In this document: one piece after another, positions 16,643-24,768 of the stretch
Numbering within the stretch: position 1 is the stretch's first letter
How the letters are laid out: each line of letters opens with the position of its first letter
Source of the DNA: JAUVRX01 sp049664225
GTDB taxonomy: Bacteria; Acidobacteriota; Thermoanaerobaculia; Multivoradales; JAHEKO01
Length of the DNA: 64,000 nt
Direction of reading: 5' to 3'
Assembly (NCBI GenBank): GCA_049664225.1
Contig: JBATEX010000141.1
Coordinates: forward strand, 42,246-106,245
Translations under genes and position numbers: made by a program
The notes under the pieces: generated by a model
The model's input: only the letters and a program-made list of their open reading frames with translations
Told to the model about the DNA's origin: nothing
Database searches by the model: none

Positions 16643-18703
16643 TCAGCCCAGAGACCAGGCCCGAAGCAGCTGATACACCAGGAACGTGACGGAGTAGGCC
16701 AGCACCGTCATATAGACCAACTGGAAAGTCGGCCACTTCCAACTGTTGGTTTCTCGGCGGGTAACCGCCTGCGTGGAGAGACACTGCATGGCCAGAACAT
16801 AGAAGATCAGTAGGCTGACGCTCGTCGCTGTCGTGAAGACAGGCGTACCATCGGTACGTACCGCATCGCGCAGACTGTCGTAGAGAGGGCTCGGGTCCTC
16901 GTTGGTTGCTGACTCCCCCACTCCATAGACCACGGCCAGAGTGGAGACGATCACTTCCCGAGCCGCAAAAGAGCTCAGAATCCCAATCCCGATCTGCCAA
17001 TCGAAGCCCAAAGGACGCAAGACCGGCTCGATGGCCCGGCCCGCACGACCGGCGAAGGACTGCGCCAGCCTGCTTTGAGCCGTGAGCTGCCTGGCCTCCC
17101 TCACGAGATCCTCAGCCCCTTCCGCCTGCCCGGCAGCGGACAACTCCTGGGCCTCGGCCTGCAGGGCCAGCGCGGCGGCGGGTGGCTCGCTCCTGGGGAA
17201 CGAGGCGAGGAACCACAGGAGGATCGAGACGGCGAGAATAATGGTGCCGGCGCGCTTGATGAAGATCCTGGCCCGATCCCACGAGGTCAGGAGCGCTGTC
17301 CGCAGGTTCGGCAGCTTGTAGCTGGGTAGCTCTAGAACCAGGGGTCTCGACTCGCCAGGAAGAATCGACCTCTTGAATACCAGGGCCATGACCAGAGCCG
17401 CGACGATCCCCGAAGCGTAAGCTCCTGTGAAGACCATCCCTGCCAGGACCGGCCGACTCGGGAACAGCAGTGCCGTGATCATGGCGTAGACCGGGATCCG
17501 AGCTGAACAGGAAAACAGCGGCAGCACCAGGATGGTCACCAGCCGATCTCGACGATCCTCGATGACCCTGCTCGACATGATGGCCGGGACCGCGCAGGCG
17601 TGGGCCGACAGGATGGGCACGAAAGCCCTTCCGGGCAATCCCACCCGGCGCATCAGCCGATCCATGACGAAGGCGGCTCTCGCCAGGTAGCCGGTATCCT
17701 CGAGCAGCGCCAGGAAGAAGAACAGGATGCAGATCTGGGGCAGAAAGACGAGCACTCCGCCAACGCCACCGATGACACCATCGACAAGCAGGCTGCGGAG
17801 ATCTCCGGGCGGCACCCACCGGCCGACAACGCTACCCATGTAGCCGAACCCGGACTCGATCCACTCCATCGGGTATTGGGCCACCCAGAAGATGAGCGCG
17901 AAAACCGCGAACATGACGGACAGGAAGGCCGCAACTCCGACCCAACGATGAGTCAAGATGGCATCGATCCGATCAGTCTTGACTCCGTGGGCCGTCGTCC
18001 GGCCATTGATGCACCGAGCCCCGACCTCCTCGGCCCAGTCGTAGCGTGCCTTGTAGGGGCAGCCCGAGCAGTCGCAAAACGGCTCGGTCGACGCTCTGGC
18101 CAGGGAAGAGCCAGCAGGATCGATCATCCTCTCCAGGTGCTGCCGCAGGATGTCGAGCCCCCGCCCGGTCCGAGCCACGACCGGCACCACCGGACAGCCC
18201 AGCTCGGCTTCGAGCTTCTCCAAATCGATCTCGATGGCCGAGCGCTCCGCCAGATCCACCATGTTGAGAGCCGCTACGGTGGGCAGACCCAACTCCAACA
18301 CCTGACTCGCCAGGTACAGATTGCGCTCCAGTGTCGTTGCATCCAGCAGCAAAATGATGCCCTGGGGTTGGGGTTGGTGGGACCGCTGACCGAGGAGAAC
18401 CTCCCGGGCCAGCCTCTCCTCTGGGGTGATGGAAGCGAGACTATAGAGGCCAGGTAGATCGAGCAGTCTGACCCGTTGATCGGCCAGGCGCGTGTGGCCG
18501 ACCCGTCTCTCGATCGTGGTGCCCGGGAAGTTCGCAGTCTTGGCCCGCAGTCCGGTCAGAGCATTGAACAGCGTCGTCTTGCCAGCATTGGGGTTGCCAA
18601 CCAATGCGATGCAGACCTCTTCGGCGTCGGGCGCCTTCTGGCCGGGGGGTAGGGGTACCTGGATCGTGGAAATGGGTAGCGACCTCTTGCCAGCGGCAGT
18701 CAA
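16643..18703 (-). CDS. feoB: Ferrous iron transporter FeoB
   Basis: Protein of 686 aa. The N-terminal G domain has G1 GNPNAGKT (36-43), G3 DLPG (82-85) and G4 NMVD (147-150). A polytopic membrane part follows with Gate-like motifs (FLPQICILFFFLALLEDTGYLARAAFVMDR is typical in style; GCSARIPVYA-like text is seen as SCSARIPVYAM). It imports Fe2+ across the inner membrane. A Cys pair lies after the G domain (CDCSGCPYK). The TTG start at 18703 overlaps the feoA stop by four bases (TTGA), so translation is probably coupled. It ends convergently to the TPR gene. Confidence 0.96.
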   Translation of the reverse strand: MTAAGKRSLPISTIQVPLPPGQKAPDAEEVCIALVGNPNAGKTTLFNALTGLRAKTANFPGTTIERRVGHTRLADQRVRLLDLPGLYSLASITPEERLAREVLLGQRSHQPQPQGIILLLDATTLERNLYLASQVLELGLPTVAALNMVDLAERSAIEIDLEKLEAELGCPVVPVVARTGRGLDILRQHLERMIDPAGSSLARASTEPFCDCSGCPYKARYDWAEEVGARCINGRTTAHGVKTDRIDAILTHRWVGVAAFLSVMFAVFALIFWVAQYPMEWIESGFGYMGSVVGRWVPPGDLRSLLVDGVIGGVGGVLVFLPQICILFFFLALLEDTGYLARAAFVMDRLMRRVGLPGRAFVPILSAHACAVPAIMSSRVIEDRRDRLVTILVLPLFSCSARIPVYAMITALLFPSRPVLAGMVFTGAYASGIVAALVMALVFKRSILPGESRPLVLELPSYKLPNLRTALLTSWDRARIFIKRAGTIILAVSILLWFLASFPRSEPPAAALALQAEAQELSAAGQAEGAEDLVREARQLTAQSRLAQSFAGRAGRAIEPVLRPLGFDWQIGIGILSSFAAREVIVSTLAVVYGVGESATNEDPSPLYDSLRDAVRTDGTPVFTTATSVSLLIFYVLAMQCLSTQAVTRRETNSWKWPTFQLVYMTVLAYSVTFLVYQLLRAWSLG

Positions 18704-19044
18704 CCCTCGCCGAACATGTCTCCCAGACAGGGCTGTACTTTGACGTTGCGCGCCAGTCTAGCCGAGACACCGATTCGGGTCCCGAGGACCTTGAGGATCA
18801 TTGGGTCACCCGTCTGCATCAGCATGATTCGTCGCCCTACGCAGACACCCATCGCCATCAGCTGCTCGATGTCAGCCTCACTGGCGTCGACCTCGGTGAC
18901 CCTGGCGCAGTGCCCGATCTCGATCACATCGAGGGACACCCTGTCCTCCAGATCGGCGGATCCGGCGGCTTGCCCACTCGCAGAGACTTCCAGATGGTCT
19001 GTCGGCATTCTCGATAGCGCTCTCTCACCAGGATCTGGCCGCAT
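18700..19044 (-). CDS. feoA: FeoA-like SH3 protein of the ferrous iron system
   Basis: Protein of up to 114 aa. The FeoA core begins near VSLDVIEIGHCARVTEVDA and continues through QLMAMGVCVGRRIMLMQTGDPMILKVLGTRIGVSARLA. FeoA binds FeoB and is needed for Fe2+ uptake. The start shown is ATG 19044; an internal ATG at 19008 is also possible, and the upstream ATG lies inside an inverted repeat, which argues for the internal start. It is the first gene of the feoAB operon and diverges from the MFS gene. Confidence 0.88.
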   Translation of the reverse strand: MRPDPGERALSRMPTDHLEVSASGQAAGSADLEDRVSLDVIEIGHCARVTEVDASEADIEQLMAMGVCVGRRIMLMQTGDPMILKVLGTRIGVSARLARNVKVQPCLGDMFGEG

Positions 19045-19069
19045 TACAGTCTACCATTCAGGTGTAATG
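19042..19069. promoter_or_regulatory. Inverted repeat upstream of feoA
   Basis: CATTACA (19042-19048) and TGTAATG (19063-19069) are perfect 7-bp arms, 14 bases apart, in the gap between divergent feoA and the MFS gene. This could be an operator for an iron regulator. It does not resemble a classical Fur box, so the regulator is unknown. Confidence 0.35.
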
Positions 19070-19195
19070 TGGTTGGTGAGCCCAGGACCGGCTGCCAGCT
19101 CACGAAAGTCGGAATTTGGATGGCTGGCCGACTTCGCATATCCTCTGCCACACTTGCTTGCCTGAAAACGAGGGCAACATCACGACAGCCGCGGG

Positions 19196-20425
19196 TTGGT
19201 TGTGAGCGACACTGCTGCGATGAAGAGCCAGGACACCGTCGAGAGCTGGGGAGTGGGCCGGACGGTCGTCCTGCCGGCAACGCTGCTGTTCGGGGCGATG
19301 TTCAACCTCACCCTGGTGGTTGCCGGGCTCAAGGAGTTCATGATCGAAGACCTGGGTGGATCCATTGCGGACGCCACTCTCTTCTTCTCGGTCGAAACCC
19401 TCGCCTACATCATCTTCGCTCCGATTTGGGGGCTGCTCAGCGACAGGTTCGGCCGGCGCAAACTCCTGGTCGTGATCGGCTTCGCCGGCTCGGCAGTGAT
19501 CTATTTCATCTACGGCGCGCTCCATTCGATCCCGCTGCTCCTCGGCCTGCGATTTGCCCAGGGTGCATTCTCTGTTCTGGGCTGGTCGACCGTCATGGCG
19601 ATGATGCTCGATCATCCGGTCTACGGCCGCAAGGGTCGCTTCATGGGACTCATGGGAGCCTCGCTGATCTTCGGCGTCGCAATCGGTGCCCCCATGGGCG
19701 GATACCTGACCCGTTGGTTCGGAGCCCGCGCGCCGCTGCTGGCGGCAGCGATCTCCTTTGCTCTGCTGGCAGGGATTTCCCTCTTCCTCCGTGAATCGCC
19801 GACCCTGACTCGCCAGCTCCGCGTGCGGGAAATACTCGCGGCCCTCCGGTCCAGGCCGCACGTGGCCCTGCCTTACTCCTTCCACTTCGTCGATCGCTTG
19901 GCAGTCGGGCTTTTCGTGGTCGTCTTTCCCCTCTATGTCGACTCCATGGGGGCTACCGATCCGGCACTGCGAGGCCGATACCTGGCGCTCTTCCTGCTGC
20001 CATTCGCTTTTCTGCAGTATTTCTCGGGCCGGTTGGCGGAGCACATCGGCGCCGGCGGCCCCTTGGTGGTCGGGTCCCTGCTCTACGGCCTGGCACTCTG
20101 CGGGCTGGGATACACGGATCTGAGCTCCCTGCAGGTCATGATGGTCGCCCTGGGCGTCTTCGCGGCCGTCATGTTCCCGCCGGCGATTCTCCTGGTCTCG
20201 CAGTGGAGCGACCCCAAGACTCGAGCCAGTGCGATGGGGGGCTTCAATCTGGCTGGCTCGATGGGCTTCGCGCTCGGTCCCATCATGGGCGGGTGGGCCT
20301 ACACTACCCGCGGCTTCGCCTTCGCCTTTATCTTGTGTGGGGTGCTCGAGATCACCCTGGCGATCGTCGGGTCGCTGTTGCTGATCCGGTGGGCCAGGCA
20401 GGCCAAGACCCACTCGACAGACTAG
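19196..20425 (+). CDS. MFS transporter (drug-efflux type)
   Basis: Inner-membrane protein of about 409 aa with twelve predicted helices. The MFS motif-A-like GLLSDRFGRRKLLVVIG follows helix 2, and a second-half repeat is seen at SGRLAEHIGAGGPLVVG. GAPMGGYLTRWFGARAPLL resembles motif C of proton-driven drug exporters. The substrate cannot be told. Start candidates are TTG 19196, GTG 19202 and ATG 19220. It is divergent from feoA and overlaps the 3' end of metG by three bases, so they converge. Confidence 0.85.
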   Translation: MVVSDTAAMKSQDTVESWGVGRTVVLPATLLFGAMFNLTLVVAGLKEFMIEDLGGSIADATLFFSVETLAYIIFAPIWGLLSDRFGRRKLLVVIGFAGSAVIYFIYGALHSIPLLLGLRFAQGAFSVLGWSTVMAMMLDHPVYGRKGRFMGLMGASLIFGVAIGAPMGGYLTRWFGARAPLLAAAISFALLAGISLFLRESPTLTRQLRVREILAALRSRPHVALPYSFHFVDRLAVGLFVVVFPLYVDSMGATDPALRGRYLALFLLPFAFLQYFSGRLAEHIGAGGPLVVGSLLYGLALCGLGYTDLSSLQVMMVALGVFAAVMFPPAILLVSQWSDPKTRASAMGGFNLAGSMGFALGPIMGGWAYTTRGFAFAFILCGVLEITLAIVGSLLLIRWARQAKTHSTD

Positions 20426-22116
20426 TCCTGAGCGCCACCGAACTCCCGCTCGAGGGCCTCCTGCTCCTCAGGCAGTATCTTGCGGAAGAGAATCCCGAGA
20501 TCTCCCAGAGGGGTTCCCGCCGTCAGAGCCTGGAGGTCGTCAGCAGCCGAGCCAGAAGGCCAGGCAGGAATCTCGTCCGTCTCACCGAGGGCCTCCAGGA
20601 CCCGCAGGCTGGTTGATGGAATTACTGGCCAGGAGAGGACGGCGAACAGGCGAATGAGCTGCATACCGGTTCGCACGATCATCGCCGCTTGATCCGGATC
20701 CTCTTTGATCACCTTCCACGGAGCTGCGTGGGTCAGGTACTCGTTGCCCAGGACCCACATCGCCCGCAGATCCGACAGCGCCTTGCGGTACTGCATCTCC
20801 TCCATATGAGAGGTGTATTCAGCCATCTTGGCGTCGAGGTCCCTGGCCAGCTGCTGTTCAGCCTCGCCGGACTCTCCACCCTCGGGCACCACACCGTCGA
20901 ACCGCGACTGGGCGAACTTCCAGCACCGATTGACGAAGTTGCCGAAGGTGTCGGCCAGGTCCTTGTTCACCCCGCTGGTGAAGAACTCGAAAGTGAAATC
21001 CGTATCGTCACTCTCCGGGGCGTTGGCGATCAGCCAGTAGCGCCAGTAGTCCGCCGGCAACTTCTCGAGCGCCCGGTCCATGAACACTCCCCGTTTGCGG
21101 CTCGTCGAGAACTTTCCCCCGTAGTAGGTCAGCCAGTTGAAGCCCTTGATGAAGTTGACCAGCTTCCATGGCTCACCGGACCCCAGGATGGTGCCGGGGA
21201 AGCTGATTGTGTGAAAAGGGATGTTGTCTTTGGCCATGAACTGCACATATCGAACATCGTCCGCCTCGTACCACCAGGAGCGCCAGTCGCGAACCTCTGG
21301 CTCCTGGTTCGCCCATTCGCGAGTCGCGGCAATGTACTCGATCGGCGCATCGAACCAGACGTAGAACACCTTGTCCTCGAACCCTTCCCGGTCCACCGGA
21401 ACGCCCCACGACAGGTCGCGCGTAATGCCTCGATCGTGGAGGCCCTCCTTGAGCCACTTCTTCGCGATGGAAGTCACCAGAATCGGCCAGTCGGACTGCT
21501 CGTCGAGCCACTCCGCGAGACGCCCCGCCAGCTGGGACTGAAGCAGGAAGAGATGGCGAGTCTCCCTCACCTCGAGCTCCGTGCTGTCGGAGACCGCCGA
21601 TCGGGGCTCGATGAGATCGGTCGGATCGAGCACCCGCGTGCAGTTCTCACACTGATCTCCCCTGGCCGCCTCATAGGCGCAATGGGGACAGGTGCCGATG
21701 ATGTAGCGATCCGGCAGATATCGCCGATCGGCCGCCGAGTAGACCTGCTTGGTGGTGCGCTCCTCGATCAGACCCTGCTCGTCCAATTGGCGACAGAAGT
21801 GCTGTGTCAGCTCCCGATTCTCGACCGAGGAGCTGCGGCCGAAATAGTCGAACGAAAGGTCGAATCTCCGGTAGATGTCGGCCTGGATCTCGTGCTGCTG
21901 CCGGCAGTACTCGGCCACCTCGAGACCGTCCTCGAGAGCCGCTAGCTCCGCCGGCGTGCCGTGCTCGTCGGTAGCGCAGACATACAGGACGTCGTTGCCC
22001 CGCTGCCGCTCGAACCGTGCATAGACGTCGGCCGGCAGCATGGAACCAACCAGGTTGCCGAGGTGCTTGACGCCGTTGATGTAGGGCAGAGCGCTTGTAA
22101 CGAGGATTCGTGCCAT
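20422..22116 (-). CDS. metG: Methionyl-tRNA synthetase
   Basis: Class I aminoacyl-tRNA synthetase of 564 aa that charges tRNA-Met. The HIGH-type motif is HLGN after SALPYINGVK near the N-terminus. A four-Cys zinc knuckle (CPHCAYEAARGDQCENC) is inserted in the connective domain, and the KMSKS-type loop reads KFSTSRKRGVF. The C-terminal anticodon-binding helical domain includes NRCWKFAQSRFDG. There is no C-terminal EMAP/Trbp111 domain, so this is a short form. ATG 22116 follows directly in frame with the HIGH region. An octamer repeat array lies just upstream. Confidence 0.97.
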   Translation of the reverse strand: MARILVTSALPYINGVKHLGNLVGSMLPADVYARFERQRGNDVLYVCATDEHGTPAELAALEDGLEVAEYCRQQHEIQADIYRRFDLSFDYFGRSSSVENRELTQHFCRQLDEQGLIEERTTKQVYSAADRRYLPDRYIIGTCPHCAYEAARGDQCENCTRVLDPTDLIEPRSAVSDSTELEVRETRHLFLLQSQLAGRLAEWLDEQSDWPILVTSIAKKWLKEGLHDRGITRDLSWGVPVDREGFEDKVFYVWFDAPIEYIAATREWANQEPEVRDWRSWWYEADDVRYVQFMAKDNIPFHTISFPGTILGSGEPWKLVNFIKGFNWLTYYGGKFSTSRKRGVFMDRALEKLPADYWRYWLIANAPESDDTDFTFEFFTSGVNKDLADTFGNFVNRCWKFAQSRFDGVVPEGGESGEAEQQLARDLDAKMAEYTSHMEEMQYRKALSDLRAMWVLGNEYLTHAAPWKVIKEDPDQAAMIVRTGMQLIRLFAVLSWPVIPSTSLRVLEALGETDEIPAWPSGSAADDLQALTAGTPLGDLGILFRKILPEEQEALEREFGGAQD

Positions 22117-22170
22117 TGATCGGTCTCTGTTAGAGCCGTGCCGCTAGAAGTCGCAGGTCTCGAGGACTGG

Positions 22171-22234
22171 GGTCCTGGGGTCTTGGGGTCCTGGGGTCTT
22201 GGGGTCCTGGGGTCTTGGGGTCTTGGGGTCTTGG
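22171..22234. repeat. Octamer tandem array, GGTCYTGG family
   Basis: Eight perfect-length units alternate ggtcctgg and ggtcttgg between the start of metG and the end of the PilZ gene. The reverse complement is the CCARGACC/TCAAGACC unit seen elsewhere. The period is 8, so it translates as a Pro-rich low-complexity peptide in some frames; that is not a gene. Confidence 0.85.
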
Positions 22235-22252
22235 GTGCCAGCGACACTGGAA

Positions 22253-22720
22253 TCAAGGATAGAGGTAAACCTGCGACTTGTTCCATACGCTGCCGGCCAG
22301 CTCGACTCCCATGCGGAAGACCGGGAGGTACTCGTTCTCGTCGACGCGCATCAGCCGGACCAGGCGGCACCATTGGATCTTGCCAGGAATTCGGATCATC
22401 TCGGTGCCGTGCTTCATCTTGAAAGCGTAGCTCCATCCGACTCGCAAGCTCTCGTTGGTCTGTACTGCGATCCCTGTCGGTGAGGTATTCATTACGTCGC
22501 CGCGGATCGGCCCGTTGAGGCGTAGGTTGGACACCGCGTGACGCCGGTGCTGCCGGCGCTCGGCATCGGTCTCCGGCGGTGCTGGCGAGGCCTCGGCCCT
22601 GGCTTCTTGGATTTGCATCGTTCTTCTCTCTCCCGAGCGGCGGTCCAGACCGGAGCGACGGTCGGCGGCGACGCGGCGCTCTTGAGGCGGAAGCCAGTCC
22701 CGTCTAGATCTTGCTGACAC
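22253..22720 (-). CDS. PilZ-domain protein
   Basis: Protein of 155 aa. An Arg-rich N-terminus (ERRVAADRRSGLDRRSGERR) precedes a PilZ-like domain: RRQHRRHAVSNLRL, then MNTSPTGIAV in place of the D/NxSxxG motif, and KIQWCRL plus FRMGVEL at the end. PilZ domains bind c-di-GMP through RxxxR and D/NxSxxG. The Arg cluster and the N-x-S-x-x-G are present, so binding is plausible. A second PilZ gene of similar layout (QWCRL and RWCKLE) lies at 32692. The two may be paralogues. Confidence 0.8.
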   Translation of the reverse strand: MSARSRRDWLPPQERRVAADRRSGLDRRSGERRTMQIQEARAEASPAPPETDAERRQHRRHAVSNLRLNGPIRGDVMNTSPTGIAVQTNESLRVGWSYAFKMKHGTEMIRIPGKIQWCRLVRLMRVDENEYLPVFRMGVELAGSVWNKSQVYLYP

Positions 22721-22960
22721 GAGTCCCCTGTTCCCGCACCACAGTCAATTGAAGCCAGTGCAATCGCCTGCACCCCGGATTCTACAGCGACGGCCAGCCA
22801 GAACACAAAACCTGGCAAAGCCTCTGCCGTGATCCTTCATGGCTCGGCGGCCTCATGACCTCAAGACCTCAAGACCTCAAGACCTCAAGACCTCAAGACC
22901 TCAAGACCTCAAGACCCCATTGCTTCACTGAGGCTTCCGAGTGAGAACTCTCGACTGGCT
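22721..22960. other. Gene-free stretch 22721-23161 with repeat array
   Basis: Apart from the octamer array at 22853-22916, I see no convincing gene or RNA between the PilZ gene (starts 22720) and the end of the membrane protein gene at 23162. A short plus-strand open frame from 22961 is of poor coding quality. Confidence 0.6.
22853..22916. repeat. Octamer tandem array, seven perfect TCAAGACC units
   Basis: tcatgacc is followed by seven identical tcaagacc copies, the most homogeneous array in the window. The array is intergenic and lies within the upstream region of the PilZ gene. Confidence 0.9.
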
Positions 22961-23161
22961 TTGGAAAATAAAGTGGCCGCCGCTCGGGCCTCGACAAAGG
23001 CACGCGCGCCACGGGTCAGGCGGGTGCAAACCGAACGGCGGCCGCGCGAAGTATACGACCTTGGAACGCCGAAGCCAAGACCCTTTCTGAAGGTTACCCC
23101 AGGGGGTATCTGCTCCGTTAGCGCCTGCGACTGTTACCGAAGCAACCGAGCGATGTCGAAC

Positions 23162-24736
23162 CTATGGGCGCAGGACCATCAGCTCCAAATCACCCTTCGG
23201 ATGTCGCTCCAGGACCTCGCCCTTCAGGGCGCCGGCGATTCGATCGCCCACGGGTGCGGGAACGACCAGGTAGCGAATCTGTTCCATTTGGAGCAGCTGC
23301 GCCAGCTCTTGCTCCCGACTGGGATCACCGACGAGCGCTGCGTACTGTTCCGCGCGTGACCAGTATTCCGGCGTCAAGAACCAGTGACCGGCCCAAACGG
23401 AGTGATGAGTGTAGGCCGCCACGAGCATCCCCATCTGGGGTGGCACCAGGGCTCCACCCGGCGGCATCTCGGCCATCGCCAAGGTCGTCTCCACGAAGAT
23501 GGCTGGCACTAGATTTCGCTCCTCCAAGTCTCGGATCGACTCTCGGGTGACCAGGATCGGGGAAGCGAAGAGAAGCACCAGCATCGAGATAGCCACCAAG
23601 CTCCTACGGCCGCTCAGACCCCACCAGCGATCCCGGATGCCAGGCATCACGGACGCCGCCAGGATTGACAGGGGAAGATGAAGATAGGGCACGAAGTGGT
23701 AGCCGTTGATCACGGGCGAACTGTGCAACAGGACAATCGCCCCTACCCAAGCGAGCATTGAAGACCGATAGACGTTCTTCGTCTCGATCCAGCGGAATCC
23801 ACCCTTGATGGCAAACACCAGGAGAAGTCCCAGGGTCCACGGATACCAGAAGACCGCCAGCTGGAGGCGACCGAAGACCTGACCCGATGATGCTCGGAAC
23901 ACCGGGTCGCCCAGTTGCCAGGCTGCGACAACGAGGATCGCGGCGGCTGCGAGCGCCAGGGAACACCCTAGTCGAGCCACACGGCGTTTCTCGACAACAC
24001 CCTCGACAATGAACTGGGCGACAGGCCGCGCCGCCCCGATCGCGAAGGCCACCATGGACGAGTACGGATGCACGAACCACAGAATCACCAGCAGAAACGC
24101 GGCTCCATAGTCGAGCCACCATCGTCCATCGTCGGAGGGGCGGAGCAGCCGCCGAAGGGCCACTAGCAACAGCATGAACGCACAAACCCAGAGTGGGTTG
24201 TAAAGGCCTTCGAATGTGCTCCAGCCGTAGAGGTGCCACGTCGAGACGAGGAACGGCTTGCCGCCGTCGGCAGGCAGGTAGCTAGCCAGTGGGCGAAAGA
24301 AGCCGGCTACTCCCCCACTGAGACCGATCAGGGCGGCAGCCCAAAGACGTGTTCGCTGGTCCGGCAGGATCGGTTTCAGGAACCACCACAGGACAGCGAA
24401 GAAACCGAAGATGAGGGGAATACGCGACAGCTCGAGCACCCAAAGGGGGGACACTCGCGTCAAGGCCGCAACCGAGCCCATGAGCCAATGGAAGAGCAGC
24501 ACGAACCGGCCGGACTGGTCCTCGGTGACAAAGCGGTTCTCGAACAGGAAGGCTCCACTTTCCGGCACCTGCCGAATGAAGCTCATGTAAGCGTGCATGT
24601 CCTCGGGCATGTAGCCCACGTGCAAGTAGGTCTGACCCTCGGGCGGAGTCAGCCAGAAAGTGGCCAGAAAGGGAAGCGCCTGAAGAAGAGCTACTGCTGC
24701 CGGCAGCAACCAGTAGCTCTTCGGAGGTCGATTCAC
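23162..24736 (-). CDS. Polytopic membrane protein, glycosyltransferase-like
   Basis: Inner-membrane protein of 524 aa with about ten hydrophobic helices. The first periplasmic loop carries YMPEDMHAYMSFIRQ, and there is a long aromatic loop (LYGWSTFEGLYNPLW). The layout is like GT-C-type or PMT-like membrane enzymes, and the acidic ED in the first loop fits, but I do not recognise a named family. The GTG start at 24736 follows the kinase stop by 32 bases. It is the last gene of a four-gene minus-strand run. Confidence 0.7.
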   Translation of the reverse strand: MNRPPKSYWLLPAAVALLQALPFLATFWLTPPEGQTYLHVGYMPEDMHAYMSFIRQVPESGAFLFENRFVTEDQSGRFVLLFHWLMGSVAALTRVSPLWVLELSRIPLIFGFFAVLWWFLKPILPDQRTRLWAAALIGLSGGVAGFFRPLASYLPADGGKPFLVSTWHLYGWSTFEGLYNPLWVCAFMLLLVALRRLLRPSDDGRWWLDYGAAFLLVILWFVHPYSSMVAFAIGAARPVAQFIVEGVVEKRRVARLGCSLALAAAAILVVAAWQLGDPVFRASSGQVFGRLQLAVFWYPWTLGLLLVFAIKGGFRWIETKNVYRSSMLAWVGAIVLLHSSPVINGYHFVPYLHLPLSILAASVMPGIRDRWWGLSGRRSLVAISMLVLLFASPILVTRESIRDLEERNLVPAIFVETTLAMAEMPPGGALVPPQMGMLVAAYTHHSVWAGHWFLTPEYWSRAEQYAALVGDPSREQELAQLLQMEQIRYLVVPAPVGDRIAGALKGEVLERHPKGDLELMVLRP

Positions 24737-24768
24737 GATGAGATCCGGGGACCGGGAACCGGGCGGAG

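Noticed and set aside
20689..21945. 418-codon plus-strand frame antisense to metG
   Set aside because: metG is certain, and the antisense text has no motif.
22138..22436. Pro- or Gly-rich peptides coded by the octamer arrays
   Set aside because: They arise from an 8-base period read in frame and do not begin at real starts.
22853..22916. CRISPR array
   Set aside because: The units are 8 bases, directly adjoining and without spacers.
22961..23359. 132-codon plus-strand frame before the membrane protein gene
   Set aside because: It overlaps the well-supported opposite gene and has no recognisable domain.
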